A stretch of 64,000 nt of DNA. Origin: Rhizobium freirei PRF 81. Its GTDB lineage: Bacteria; Pseudomonadota; Alphaproteobacteria; Rhizobiales; Rhizobiaceae. The stretch spans positions 22,418 through 86,417 of the forward strand of contig NZ_AQHN01000032.1 of the NCBI RefSeq assembly GCF_000359745.1. Direction: 5' to 3'. How positions within the stretch are numbered: position 1 is the stretch's first letter; each line of letters starts with the position of its first letter. Of the stretch, positions 9,450 through 18,596 are shown piece after piece. Position numbers and translations under genes: made by a program. The notes below the pieces were generated by a model, which did not search any database, was not told where the DNA came from, and saw nothing but the letters and a program-made list of their open reading frames with translations.

Positions 9450-10466
9450 TCAGCGGAACGGCAGCGGGTACATAAGACCGCCCTGGTTCCACAAGGCGTT
9501 TTGTCCGCGGGCCAATCCGATCGGCGTTTTCTCGCCGATGTTCTTGGCGAAGATTTCCCCGTAATTGCCCTCGGCGGCAATCACACGTTTGGCCCAGGCG
9601 GCATCGAGGCCGAGCTGTTCGCCGAGATTGCCTTCCTTGCCCAACAGGCGGTTTATTTCGGGGTTGTCGGTGCCGGCGGAAAGCTTCTCGACATTCTCTG
9701 CGGTGACGTCGAGCTCTTCGGCAGCAATCAGCGCCTGCAACGTCCATCGCGCCACATCAGCCCATTGGTCGTCGCCCTGACGCACAAGCGGACCCAATGG
9801 CTCTTTCGAGATGACATCCGGAAGAATGACGTGGTCCTGCGGAGTCTTGAAGCTGGAGCGCGTAGAGGCGAGGTCCGATCCGTCGCTGGTATAAACGTCG
9901 CAGGCGCCAGCCAAGTACTTCTGGGCGATGTCGGCATTGTTCTCGACCGGTACCGGCTCGTAGGTCATGCTGTTCTTGCGAAAATATTCCGCAAGGTTCA
10001 GCTCGGTGGTGGTGCCTGTCTGGATGCAGATCGTCGCGCCGTTCAGGTCCTTGGCGCTCTTTGCGCCGAGCGCCTTTGGCACCATGAAGGCTTGCCCGTC
10101 ATAGAAATTCACGCCGGCAAAGGTGAACTTGAGGTCGACGTCGCGCGAAAACGTCCAGGTCGTAGTGCGCGACAGGATGTCGATTTCGCCCGATGCGAGC
10201 GCCGTAAAGCGCGTCTGGCCGGTCGTCGGCACGAAGTTCACCGCATTGGGGTCCTTCAGGACCGCGGCGGCGATCGCCCGACAATAGGCGACGTCCATGC
10301 CTTGCCAAACGCCGGACGCATCCGGCGCGGAGAAACCAGCCTGACCACCGGTCACGCCGCAGTTGAGCTTGCCACGCGCCTGGACGTCGGCCATCGTGCC
10401 GGCCGACGCTATGCCCGCCGTCAGCGTCGCCGCGGCCACTGTGGCCAACAACAAAGTCTTCTTCAT
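9450..10466 (-). CDS. aapJ: Periplasmic general L-amino-acid-binding protein
   Basis: The product starts MKKTLLLATVAAATLTAGIASAG, a clear Sec signal peptide with an AxA cleavage site. ATG 10466 is chosen because GGGAGA lies 6 nt upstream. The mature part reads as an SBP-bac-3 family AapJ (LNCGVTGGQAGFSAPDASG, GMDVAYCRAIAAAVL, YTSDGSDLAS). It captures amino acids in the periplasm and delivers them to the AapQ/AapM/AapP transporter encoded downstream. The length (338 residues) is normal and there are no internal stops. It is the first gene of the operon and follows the RidA/PatB pair. Confidence 0.93.
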   Translation of the reverse strand: MKKTLLLATVAAATLTAGIASAGTMADVQARGKLNCGVTGGQAGFSAPDASGVWQGMDVAYCRAIAAAVLKDPNAVNFVPTTGQTRFTALASGEIDILSRTTTWTFSRDVDLKFTFAGVNFYDGQAFMVPKALGAKSAKDLNGATICIQTGTTTELNLAEYFRKNSMTYEPVPVENNADIAQKYLAGACDVYTSDGSDLASTRSSFKTPQDHVILPDVISKEPLGPLVRQGDDQWADVARWTLQALIAAEELDVTAENVEKLSAGTDNPEINRLLGKEGNLGEQLGLDAAWAKRVIAAEGNYGEIFAKNIGEKTPIGLARGQNALWNQGGLMYPLPFR

Positions 10467-10580
10467 TGACATTCTCCCGGTTTGTGATCCGAAAGCAGCG
10501 GCTTCCTGCCGGTTCTCCGCTTTGGGATCGGTTGAGTTCCCGATTGTTCGTCGTTCCGCAGAGCCTGGTGACACGTATTG

Positions 10581-11048
10581 TTATTGGTCGATTTCGAGCA
10601 TCGCCTCTATCTCGACGGGTGCATTCATCGGCAAAGCGGCGACGCCGACGGCGGAGCGCGCGTGCTTGCCTTTGTCGCCGCAGACAGCGAGGAGGACATC
10701 AGACGCCCCGTTTGCAACGAGATGTTGCTCGGTGAAGTCCTCAGCCGAAGCCACGAAGACCGTGATCTTGATGATCCGTGCAATCCGATCGAGGCTGCCG
10801 AGATGTGCCTGCGCCTGGGCGAGGATGTTCAAGGCGCATTGTCTGGCAGCCAGCGCTGCGGCCGTGACGTCAAGCTCGCGGCCGACGAGACCTGTGGCAA
10901 TCAACTTGCCGTTCGACAGTGGCAGCTGACCCGACGTGAGAATGAGATTGCCGCTTGCGACGATGGGGAGATAGTTCGCTACCGACTTCGCCGCTTCAGG
11001 CAGTTCTAGCCCGAGTTCGGCCATGCGTTTTTCAATCGTTTGAGACAT
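10581..11048 (-). CDS. RidA family (YjgF/YER057c/UK114) protein
   Basis: A 155-residue protein of the larger RidA subgroup: GNLILTSGQLPLSNGK near residue 33, RQCALNILAQAQAHLGSLD, and the C-terminal HARSAVGVAALPMNAPVEIEAM with the conserved HARS Arg. RidA proteins hydrolyse reactive enamine/imine intermediates released by PLP enzymes. It sits 9 bp after the PatB/MalY-type PLP lyase gene, which releases exactly such aminoacrylate intermediates, so a protective partnership is a reasonable inference. Likely one transcription unit with the lyase and the aap genes. Confidence 0.88.
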   Translation of the reverse strand: MSQTIEKRMAELGLELPEAAKSVANYLPIVASGNLILTSGQLPLSNGKLIATGLVGRELDVTAAALAARQCALNILAQAQAHLGSLDRIARIIKITVFVASAEDFTEQHLVANGASDVLLAVCGDKGKHARSAVGVAALPMNAPVEIEAMLEIDQ

Positions 11049-11057
11049 CGGCGCGCC

Positions 11058-12251
11058 TCACAGTTTAGAGATGGCGGCGTTGATGCGGGTGATCGCATCA
11101 TCGACAGTCGAGCGAGGACAGCCGAGATTGACGCGCATATAGCCGCGGCCCTCAATCCCAAACTTCTGGCCCTTGTCGAGCCAGACGCGCGCCTTGGTCA
11201 GCATGAATTTTTCGAGTGTTGCGGCATCCATGCCGAGCCCACGGCAATCCATCCAGGCGAGATAGAGCGAGTCTGCCGGAAGCACGCGGACCTTGTCGGT
11301 CGCATTATTGATCCGATCCGCGAAATAGAGGTGATTGCCGCGCACATAGGCGAGCATCTCCTCCAGCCAGGGTTCGCCATGGGCATAGGCCGCTTCGCAA
11401 GCGACCATGCCCAGTACGTTGACCAGCGGGAACATGTTGCGGTCGTATTGGCGCAGCAGTTCACCACGCAGCCGCGGATTCGGCACGAAGATATTTGCGC
11501 ATTGCAGACCCGGCAGATTGAAGGTCTTGCTCGGCGCGGTGCACGTGATGCTCATTTGCGCGAATTTTTCGCCCAGCGATGCGAAGGCGATGTGTTTCTT
11601 CGCCGGGTTGAGGATCAGGTCCTGGTGAATTTCGTCGGAAATCACCAGAATGTCGTGCCGGGCGCAGATCTCTCCCATGGTCCGCAGTTCTTCTTCCGAC
11701 CAGACATTTCCGGTCGGATTGTGCGGATTGCTGAGGATGAAGATCTTCGTGTTGGGCCGTATGGCCGCCTCGAAAATGGCGGCATCGAACCGGTAGCCGT
11801 CCTCGGTGCGAACGAGCGGGGCGAAGGCCAGATGACGGCCATTCATCAGCATGTCGTTGTGGAAATGGGCATAGACGGGCGGCTGGATGAGAATGGAGTC
11901 GCCAGGCGCGGAAAACGCCTGTGCGGCGACCTTCAGGATGGTAATGATGCCGGCCGAGGCAACAACCCATTCCGGCGCCACGTCAAAACCGAAGCGCTTT
12001 GCCTGCCATCCGGTCACGGCCTCAAGGTAATTTTTGGTCATGCCGCCGGGATAGCCGAAGACGCCGTGCTGGACAGCCTCGGCAAGCGCATCGATGACCG
12101 GTCGCGGGGCTTTGAAATCGGTATCGGCAACCCACATGGGAAGAGGATCGGCGGCCGCTTCGTCTGCGGACAGCAGGCGCTCGGCGAAAGCCCATTTCAT
12201 CGAGTTGCTGTTCTTGCGATCGATGACCTCGTCAAAAATAGATGACGGCAT
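11058..12251 (-). CDS. PatB/MalY-type PLP-dependent cystathionine beta-lyase
   Basis: A 397-residue fold-type I PLP enzyme. The start MPSSIFDEV at ATG 12251 has GGGGA 8 nt upstream. Landmarks: LPMWVADTDFKAPRPVIDAL (MalY/PatB N-terminus), SNPHNPTGNVW (cofactor Asn), VISDEIHQDL (Asp and His near PLP), APSKTFNLPGLQCAN with the Schiff-base Lys, and the C-terminal MRVNLGCPRS Arg that binds the substrate carboxylate. The family cleaves C-S bonds of cystathionine, cystine or djenkolate-type substrates. Its neighbours (amino-acid importer, RidA, MetR-like regulator) suggest import and breakdown of a sulfur amino acid. Confidence 0.9.
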   Translation of the reverse strand: MPSSIFDEVIDRKNSNSMKWAFAERLLSADEAAADPLPMWVADTDFKAPRPVIDALAEAVQHGVFGYPGGMTKNYLEAVTGWQAKRFGFDVAPEWVVASAGIITILKVAAQAFSAPGDSILIQPPVYAHFHNDMLMNGRHLAFAPLVRTEDGYRFDAAIFEAAIRPNTKIFILSNPHNPTGNVWSEEELRTMGEICARHDILVISDEIHQDLILNPAKKHIAFASLGEKFAQMSITCTAPSKTFNLPGLQCANIFVPNPRLRGELLRQYDRNMFPLVNVLGMVACEAAYAHGEPWLEEMLAYVRGNHLYFADRINNATDKVRVLPADSLYLAWMDCRGLGMDAATLEKFMLTKARVWLDKGQKFGIEGRGYMRVNLGCPRSTVDDAITRINAAISKL

Positions 12252-12415
12252 GGCGTGATCCCCACGCGGATGCGGCGCAGTTGCAAGCTTCGTCAATACA
12301 TTTCCTTTCGTCCGTCGCGGCTGCCTCGGCAGGATCATGGTTGACGAAAAGGTTAATCGCAGTTCATTATGAATGGAAATGGTATGAATTCATGTGGTGA
12401 TGAGCGGAGGTCATA

Positions 12416-13315
12416 ATGATAGATCGGCAGCATCTTGCGATCCTGAGGGAAGTCAACCGTCACGGCAGCGTCACCGCGGCGGCCGAGAAGATGAACGTCA
12501 CACAGTCGGCGCTCAGCCACACGATCGCGAAGTTCGAGGATCGGCATGGCATCAAGATCTGGATGAAAACCGGTCGGGGTTTGCGCCTAACGCAAACGGG
12601 CGAATACCTGCTCACCGTGGCCGAGCGGGTTCTGCCGCAACTGGAGCACGCGGAACGGGTCCTCATAGACTTCTCATTGGGGCGAAGAGGAATGCTCCGA
12701 GTTGGCATGGAATGCCATCCCTGCCAGCGCTGGCTCTCGAGAATGGCGACACCCTATCTGGCTCAGTGGCTCGACGTGGATTTCGACGTGCGCACCGCCT
12801 TTCGCTTCGACGGGGTCGAGGCGCTGCTCGGTTATGAAATCGACCTCTTGATAACGCCGGACCCGGTAGAGGCGCCGGAGCTGCTGTTCACGCCCGTGTT
12901 CGATTACGAGCTGGTCCTTATGGTGCACGAGTCCCATCCTCTTGCCGGCAGGACATGCGTGCAACCGCACGATCTGATGGACGAAGAGCTAATCACTGTT
13001 CCCGTCACCCTAGAGCGATTGGACATTTACACCAAGTTTCTCGTTCCCGCCCATTATCGGCCCCGTCAGCACCGCACGGCCGAAACCGTAGACCTGATGT
13101 TGCAACTCGTCTGCGCGGGCAGGGGGGTCACCGTCCTTCCGGACTGGTTGCTGCACGAGGATGGGGCAGGAATGCCGATACGGGCGCTCAGCCTCGGAGA
13201 AGCCGGCATCCGGAAGAGCATCAATCTGGGCGTCAGGCGCGGCGAGGAGACCATCTCCTATATCGATGGCTTCCTGACGCTTGCCCGAGAGATGGGCCGC
13301 ACACCCCTCGCGTGA
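12416..13315 (+). CDS. LysR-family regulator, MetR-like
   Basis: A 299-residue LysR-type regulator. Its N-terminal winged helix (LAILREVNRHGSVTAAAEKMNVTQSALSHTIAKFED) and effector domain (GMECHPCQRW, DLLITPDPVEAPEL, CAGRGVTVLPDWLL) follow MetR, which senses homocysteine in other proteobacteria. It is transcribed divergently from the PatB/RidA/aap operon across a 164-bp gap, the usual arrangement for a LysR regulator and its target. I infer control of that operon in response to a sulfur amino-acid intermediate. Confidence 0.85.
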   Translation: MIDRQHLAILREVNRHGSVTAAAEKMNVTQSALSHTIAKFEDRHGIKIWMKTGRGLRLTQTGEYLLTVAERVLPQLEHAERVLIDFSLGRRGMLRVGMECHPCQRWLSRMATPYLAQWLDVDFDVRTAFRFDGVEALLGYEIDLLITPDPVEAPELLFTPVFDYELVLMVHESHPLAGRTCVQPHDLMDEELITVPVTLERLDIYTKFLVPAHYRPRQHRTAETVDLMLQLVCAGRGVTVLPDWLLHEDGAGMPIRALSLGEAGIRKSINLGVRRGEETISYIDGFLTLAREMGRTPLA

Positions 13316-13541
13316 TTGCGGGATGCGTGGTGAGGCAGTTTCGTTCGCCGCGCAAGTTGCGTGTCCTGCCGCATTAGCCGTCCGAGACAAAACCGATTGC
13401 CATGCCAAGGCGTCCTGGGTGACGGTTGCGCGCGCCACGCCGGAAGCCAAGCGCTCGTAGAAACGCGCTGCGGCCTCAAGACATGAAGCGCGAGTACAAT
13501 CTGATCGAGCGACGCGCGGAAACCGACACTAGAGTCCTTCC

Positions 13542-14774
13542 TCATCTGTTGCGGGGTAAGCTGGCGGCGCGCGATACCAACGGAACGAGCATAAAAGCTA
13601 CGGCCGGCAGCACAAGCCAGTTGACCGTGCTCCAGCCTGAGCTGTGCAGCAGCGAACCGGCGAAAAAGGAGGCGCAGGCAACTGTCCCGAACACCATAAA
13701 TGCATTAGCGCCCTGCGCCTTGCCGCGTTCGGATGGCGAATGACACTCGGCAACCATCGCCGTGGCGCCAATGAAGCCGCAATTCCAGCCCAGCCCCAAG
13801 AGGATAAGCGATCCCCAGAAGTGCGCGATATCGACACCGCTGAGCGCAATAAGCGCCGACCCGCCGATCAGGAGAAGTCCCACCGCCGCCACGCGCTCCT
13901 TGCCGAAGCGTGCCATGAGGCGGCCGGTAATGAAGCTTGGCCCGAACATGGCGAGAACGTGCCACTGAATACCAAGCGCTGCGGAATCGACGGAATGGCC
14001 GTGTCCGACCATGGCCATAGGTGCCGCCGTCATGACGAAGGTCATCAGGCCGTAGGAGACGACGCCGGTCGCAACGGCCAGCAGATAGCCTGGCGAGGTC
14101 AGTATCTGTGCAAGCGGGCGGGCGCTGATGGCGGTGGCATGCACGGCGGCGGAACCCGCCGGGCGGCGCAGTGGCAAAAGGATCGGCACCGCGAGCAGGG
14201 CGAGCATCGCCTGGCTGAGGAAACTGCCGGCAAAGGCATGTCCCGGCAGAGCGTTACGCGTCCATATGACGAGTTGCGGCCCGATGATGGCAGCAATCAG
14301 CCCGCCGACCATCACGCGCGATATTGCGCGGTCACGCCCGGCGCCAGTCAGGCCGTCGGTCGCCGCAAAGCGGTAGCTCTGGACATAGGCCGAGTAAAAA
14401 CCGGCGATCAGCGTGCCCATGCAGAAGACAATGAAGCTTGATTGGACGATGCCCATCGTGGCAACGATCCCCGCGATCGTACCGAGCGCTGCACCTATTA
14501 TATATCCGGCGCGCCGTCCGAACCGGCGCATAACGGCCGCAGCCGGCAGCGTTCCCAGAGCAAGCCCCAGGTTGAGCATGCTGACCGGCAAAGTTGCTGC
14601 GGCCGGATCAGATGCCAGATGCTGGCCGACGAGCCCGCCGAGCGAAATGACGATGGGAGAATTGGCGCCCCCGAGCGACTGTGCCGCCGTCAGAACCCAG
14701 ACGTTTCTTGACGCAATTTTTTCCTGTTTCGCGACATCGTCCTTGTCGCGGAACGTCGCCTCGGCGATCCCCAT
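13542..14774 (-). CDS. Major facilitator superfamily transporter (YfcJ/YcaD-like)
   Basis: A 410-residue protein with about 12 hydrophobic segments and the MFS loop RRFGRRAGYIIG after helix 2, plus RLMARFGKERVAAVG in the equivalent position of the second half. The substrate cannot be predicted. It follows the cupin and alcohol-dehydrogenase genes on the same strand; its 5' end overlaps the 3' end of the cupin gene by 85 bp in another frame, which suggests that one of the two has been altered by an indel. Confidence 0.85.
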   Translation of the reverse strand: MGIAEATFRDKDDVAKQEKIASRNVWVLTAAQSLGGANSPIVISLGGLVGQHLASDPAAATLPVSMLNLGLALGTLPAAAVMRRFGRRAGYIIGAALGTIAGIVATMGIVQSSFIVFCMGTLIAGFYSAYVQSYRFAATDGLTGAGRDRAISRVMVGGLIAAIIGPQLVIWTRNALPGHAFAGSFLSQAMLALLAVPILLPLRRPAGSAAVHATAISARPLAQILTSPGYLLAVATGVVSYGLMTFVMTAAPMAMVGHGHSVDSAALGIQWHVLAMFGPSFITGRLMARFGKERVAAVGLLLIGGSALIALSGVDIAHFWGSLILLGLGWNCGFIGATAMVAECHSPSERGKAQGANAFMVFGTVACASFFAGSLLHSSGWSTVNWLVLPAVAFMLVPLVSRAASLPRNR

Positions 14775-15460
14775 TTGGCCGAGGAGGGCATCGGCAGCAC
14801 ATCGGCGTGCTGAAGAGGGGCGTCCTTGATCCAGATTTCGGCGCCCTCTGGGCCTGTCGCCACCTCAAATGATCTGCCTGCCGGCAACCGTCCCCAGCAT
14901 TGCGGCTCCAGCGTCTCGCCCTGCAATATCAGGCTGCCGGACAGCACCAGAAATTCGAGGCCACGGCGATTTTCGATGGCAATGGCTGAGCCGGACTGCC
15001 AGGTCTCGATCGAAACGCGTTCCGCGATATCCTCGAAGAGAACACGCGCCGCACGGGCGCCGGCGCGCAATGGGGCCGCTTGGCCTTCGCCTGGCTGCCG
15101 GACAATCTGCATGCTGTCGCCCTGACGAAACTGCCAAAGGCGCACGAAAATCATGCAGCCCTCCTCCGGCGCCGGTACGTGCGAGGTGCCGGGCGGGTTG
15201 CGGAAATAGCTTCCGGCCGGATAGTCGCCATGCTCATCTTGGAACGTCCCCTGAAGCACAAGAATTTCTTCGCCGCCGCTATGGACATGGCGGGGAAAGG
15301 CGCTTGCCGGCGCGTAGCGCACGATCGAGGTCGCACGCGCGACTTCACCGCCGACGCGGTAGAGCATCCGTCGGTCGACGCCGGCGGCGGGGCTCGGCAC
15401 CCAGTCGAGCTTGGCCGCATGGGCGATGACCGGCTTTGTCAGGTCTTCATTGATCCGCAT
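14690..15460 (-). CDS. Bicupin (ChrR-like cupin) protein
   Basis: A 256-residue protein with two cupin units: ASAFPRHVHSGGEEILVLQGTFQDEHG with metal-ligand type His/Glu residues and PAGSYFRNPPGTSHVPA near residues 55-95, and a weaker second unit (GLEFLVLSGSLILQGETLEP, RLPAGRSFEVA). This resembles the ChrR C-terminal cupin or quercetinase-like sensors without the anti-sigma part. After PLQHADVLPMPSS the last ~30 residues are Arg/Ser-rich and overlap the MFS gene. I suspect a frameshift there, the natural end being near GAEIWIKDAPLQH. It overlaps the alcohol dehydrogenase stop by 14 bp, so it is coupled to it. Confidence 0.75.
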   Translation of the reverse strand: MRINEDLTKPVIAHAAKLDWVPSPAAGVDRRMLYRVGGEVARATSIVRYAPASAFPRHVHSGGEEILVLQGTFQDEHGDYPAGSYFRNPPGTSHVPAPEEGCMIFVRLWQFRQGDSMQIVRQPGEGQAAPLRAGARAARVLFEDIAERVSIETWQSGSAIAIENRRGLEFLVLSGSLILQGETLEPQCWGRLPAGRSFEVATGPEGAEIWIKDAPLQHADVLPMPSSAKWGSPRRRSATRTMSRNRKKLRQETSGF

Positions 15461-16478
15461 TGGTCTGGTCTCCCATCGTCAGAACGATCCGGAATTTCGC
15501 CTCACCGGAACGCATTCTTCGGACCGCTTCGGCGGCCTGCTCCAGCGGCATGGTTTCGATCATCGGCCGCACGCCGGCCAGGACGCTGAAGTCCAATGTC
15601 TTCTCGTTCTCGAACGGCGACCCCGTAATTGAGCCGATCACGCCTCGCTCAGCGCCCACCAGATATCCAGTCGATACCGGCAGGGGATCCTTGCCGACGC
15701 CGAGCACGACCAGGCGGCCTTCCGGTGTAAGTGCAGGCATCAAAACCAAGACGGCGTCCGGATTGCCGATCGTGGTCAGGATCGCTTTGGCGCCGCCCAT
15801 CTTATTCAAAGCCTCGGCGGCATTTTCCTTGTTCGTGTCAATGTAACGATGGGCGCCGAGCTTCACAGCATCTTCGGCAATATTGTCGCCCCGACCCACC
15901 GCGACCACGCGGAAGCCCATCTTGCGGGCATATTGCAGCGCCATGTGCCCGAGCCCGCCTATTCCGAGAATAGCAACCGTATCGCCTGCCTCAGCGCCCG
16001 ATTTCTTCAAGGCATTGAATGTGGCGATGCCGGCGCAAAGGATCGGTGCTGCCTCTTCCGATGAAAGCTTGTCCGGAATGGAAACGAGTCCGGTCGCGCG
16101 CGCAATCATCATTTCCGCGTAACCGCCATCGCAGGAAGAACCGAGAACGGGCTGGTTGCGGCATAGATTGAAACGGCCACGGCATTCATTGCATTCGTTG
16201 CAATGCCCGCCGAGCCGGCCAACGCCGACGCGCTGGCCGAGCTTCCAAGCCGAGGGCGTGTTTGATCCAAGCGCGATGATCCGGCCGACCACTTCGTGGC
16301 CGGGAACGCGCGGCGGCTGTAGTCTCCGGTCCGCCTTGTCGATGTCGCTTAAATCCGCGCCGCAGATGCCGCAGGCTTCAACCGCAATCAGCACTTCTTC
16401 GTCGCCCGGCGTCGGTCGGTCCACAAGCTCAAGGCCGCCGGACGTGGATATCTGCATCGCCCGATAGGTTGTTTTCAT
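15447..16478 (-). CDS. Zinc-dependent alcohol dehydrogenase (MDR family)
   Basis: A 343-residue medium-chain dehydrogenase. ATG 16478 follows AAGGAG. Catalytic zinc ligands appear in EACGICGADLSD and PGHEVVGRIIALG; the structural-zinc lobe GGHCNECNECRGRFNLC has four Cys; the NAD(P)-binding motif is AILGIGGLGHMALQYARKMG. This is the class that reduces or oxidises aldehydes and alcohols (AdhA/YjgB-like). It heads a three-gene unit with the cupin and MFS genes. The substrate is unknown. Confidence 0.9.
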   Translation of the reverse strand: MKTTYRAMQISTSGGLELVDRPTPGDEEVLIAVEACGICGADLSDIDKADRRLQPPRVPGHEVVGRIIALGSNTPSAWKLGQRVGVGRLGGHCNECNECRGRFNLCRNQPVLGSSCDGGYAEMMIARATGLVSIPDKLSSEEAAPILCAGIATFNALKKSGAEAGDTVAILGIGGLGHMALQYARKMGFRVVAVGRGDNIAEDAVKLGAHRYIDTNKENAAEALNKMGGAKAILTTIGNPDAVLVLMPALTPEGRLVVLGVGKDPLPVSTGYLVGAERGVIGSITGSPFENEKTLDFSVLAGVRPMIETMPLEQAAEAVRRMRSGEAKFRIVLTMGDQTNADQ

Positions 16479-16907
16479 GACCTGCTCCTTTCCTCGCATT
16501 TCAAGATAGGGGATGAACGATCTCCGTCTCGCCTGGTGATCAGGGGCGTGGCCACACGCTCACCGGCTTCGATGGCCCCAGCCAGATAACCGGGATCGTT
16601 GAGTGCTGTTCGCTGCCTGCCAAACTGATCCAGCTCTGCCAGGTCTGATCGACCCCCCAACTCGCGTGCAAATTCCTGAACCGACGGATGCATGTCGGGC
16701 CAGCCAGGAAGGGCGGAGATCGAAACCGTCGTGCGAGACATCGGTTTGCGGGTCAGCCGTGAGAATGCGGCCGCCCAGCCGTTCCCGTGCCTCGACCAGG
16801 GTAAAGTCGAGCCCGTTGCGATGAAGGTGATAGGCTGCCGTAAGTCCGGCAAGGCCGCCGCCGACGATGACAATGGCCTTAGTCGATATTGTTGTCGTTG
16901 AAGCCAT
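16475..16907 (-). pseudogene. Remnant of an FAD-dependent amine oxidase
   Basis: The N-terminal frame (from 16907) reads AIVIVGGGLAGLTAAYHLH followed by LVEARERLGGRI, the dinucleotide-binding motif of flavin amine oxidases. After GFDL the sense moves to another frame (WPDMHPSVQEFARELGG) and then jumps to GYLAGAIEAGERVA, a C-terminal amine-oxidase motif. About 300 residues of the middle are missing and at least one frameshift is present. This is a deleted, decayed gene, not a functional enzyme. Confidence 0.75.
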
Positions 16908-16941
16908 TAGCGGGTTATCTGGATGTTATGCTCGCTGCAGT

Positions 16942-17224
16942 TCAGGCGATGGCGTAAATCCGAATGTCCGGCGCTGCCGCCAGCAGCGGCTTCAATCGGT
17001 GACGTCGTCGTCGTTGAAGAGTTCGCTTTCGAGATAGGCCCTGCGTCCTCAACGCTGTTGAACCCATGGAGAACCTGCACGTCATCGTCGCGGATCAGAA
17101 GCTCCTTGGAGGTCGCTCCGATGTCTGTGAGGAACGTTTCCTTGTATTTCTGATAGATGCCGATGGCAGCGCGACGGTTCGCGGCGGCGATCTGAAGGGT
17201 GATTTGGAGATAAGCCACGGTCAT
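16942..17224 (-). pseudogene. Small conserved protein with two frameshifts
   Basis: Begins MTVAYLQITLQIAAANRRAA at ATG 17224 and reads well as a ~90-residue small protein (YQKYKETFLTDIGATSKELL, DDDVQVLHGFNSV). The sense then continues in other frames as YLESELFNDDDVT and LKPLLAAAPDIRIYAIA to a stop at 16942-16944. Two indels are needed. I recall similar short proteins in proteobacteria beside dehydrogenases, but I cannot name a function. It is on the same strand as the amine-oxidase remnant. Confidence 0.6.
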
Positions 17225-17375
17225 ACTTTCGGGTTTCGCTTGGCCGCACGCGGCGAGGGATGTTCCTCGCCAAAAATGCATATGCGCCGTTTGATGCGCC
17301 CGCATGGCCGGCTTGACAAATGAGAGTTTCTTGGGCGCGGCAAAGAAAATCTTGGCGCGCTGCGCTGCGGCCGAG

Positions 17376-18299
17376 TTAGGGCCGTGCCGTGCCGGCTTCT
17401 TCAAGCAGCCAGTTGCGAAAGGCCTGCAGTTTCGGCAGCGACGCATACTGCGACCGGTAGACGATGTAGTAGGCAAGCGTCGATGGCACGGTCACATCGG
17501 GGAAGAGCCGCTTGAGCCTTCCCGCAGTCAGATCGTCATGGGCGAGGATGCTGCGGGCCAGCGCTACGCCCCGACCCTCGATCGCAGCCTGCAGGACGGC
17601 AGCGGAATTATTGATACTCATGCCCCTTTGCGGCTGGGAATCTGATACGCCGCCGGCGCGCAGCCAGCGGTCCCAGGTGACAAAACCGAGTGCCGGGTCC
17701 ACGGAGAGATCGTGTATGAGCGTCTGGCGCGTCAGATCGGCTGGGACGTTTAGACTTCCAATTTCTGAAAACCTGGGCGAACAGACAGGAAAGACTTCCT
17801 CGTCCATCAGCTTTTCGGCGATCAGGTCCGGCCAGCTTCCATCTCCGTAGCGCACGCCAATGTCTATTCCATGTGCCTTGTAATCGACCAGCTTCAGGCT
17901 CGTCTCGAGCCGAATGTCGGTCTCCGGACATCTGGCCTGGAAGCGGTCGATGCGGGGCAATAGCCATTTGGCGGCGAAAGCAGGACTGACGGTTACGTTG
18001 AGGATTCCGCTCGTTGCGGACGCGCGAAGACGCTCCAGCCCAATGACTAGCTGATCGAGCCCTGCCCTGATATCGGGAAGGGCATGTTCGGCCCGTTCGG
18101 TCGGGGTAAGCCTCGCCTTTCCGGTGGTGGTACGATGAAAGAGCGGCATTCCCAGCCAATCCTCCAACCCCCGCACCATCTGTCCTACCGCAGCTGAGGT
18201 GACTTTGAGTTCCTCGGCAGCCCCGGAGAAGCTGCCGTGACGTGCACTGGCTTCAAAGGCACGCAGCGCGTTCAGATAGACCGGTGACTTTCTGTTCAA
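17376..18299 (-). CDS. LysR-family regulator, GcvA-like
   Basis: A 307-residue LysR protein. Its N-terminus (YLNALRAFEASARHGSFSGAAEELKVTSAAVGQMVRGLED) and effector domain (SPAFAAKWLLPRIDRFQ, HGIDIGVRYGDGSWPDLIAEKLMDEEVFPVCSP) are typical of the GcvA subgroup. It lies just upstream of the small pseudogene and the amine-oxidase remnant on the same strand. Its original target is not clear. Confidence 0.88.
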   Translation of the reverse strand: MNRKSPVYLNALRAFEASARHGSFSGAAEELKVTSAAVGQMVRGLEDWLGMPLFHRTTTGKARLTPTERAEHALPDIRAGLDQLVIGLERLRASATSGILNVTVSPAFAAKWLLPRIDRFQARCPETDIRLETSLKLVDYKAHGIDIGVRYGDGSWPDLIAEKLMDEEVFPVCSPRFSEIGSLNVPADLTRQTLIHDLSVDPALGFVTWDRWLRAGGVSDSQPQRGMSINNSAAVLQAAIEGRGVALARSILAHDDLTAGRLKRLFPDVTVPSTLAYYIVYRSQYASLPKLQAFRNWLLEEAGTARP

Positions 18300-18596
18300 A
18301 GTGACTTTCTCCTACGCGAAGAAGGGAGAATTGAGCGGCAAAGCCACGAAGCGACATCTCCATTATGGGCCACACCCCGTCAAGTCCTGTGAGGCAAAGA
18401 ACGACGTTGTTTGAGTTCCGACGCGCCGCCGATCACGACTCATCGCCGGAACCAGCTTAGGGTTTGCGCGAGACCCAATCAGACTGTCGTGTGCTCTCTC
18501 GTTCCACCACTTCAAATCCCACGTCGATGATCTGGCAGGAACGGTCGTTACTGACTGCCGATGCCGCAACAACGCATATTTTCGAGGCGTAGTCAC

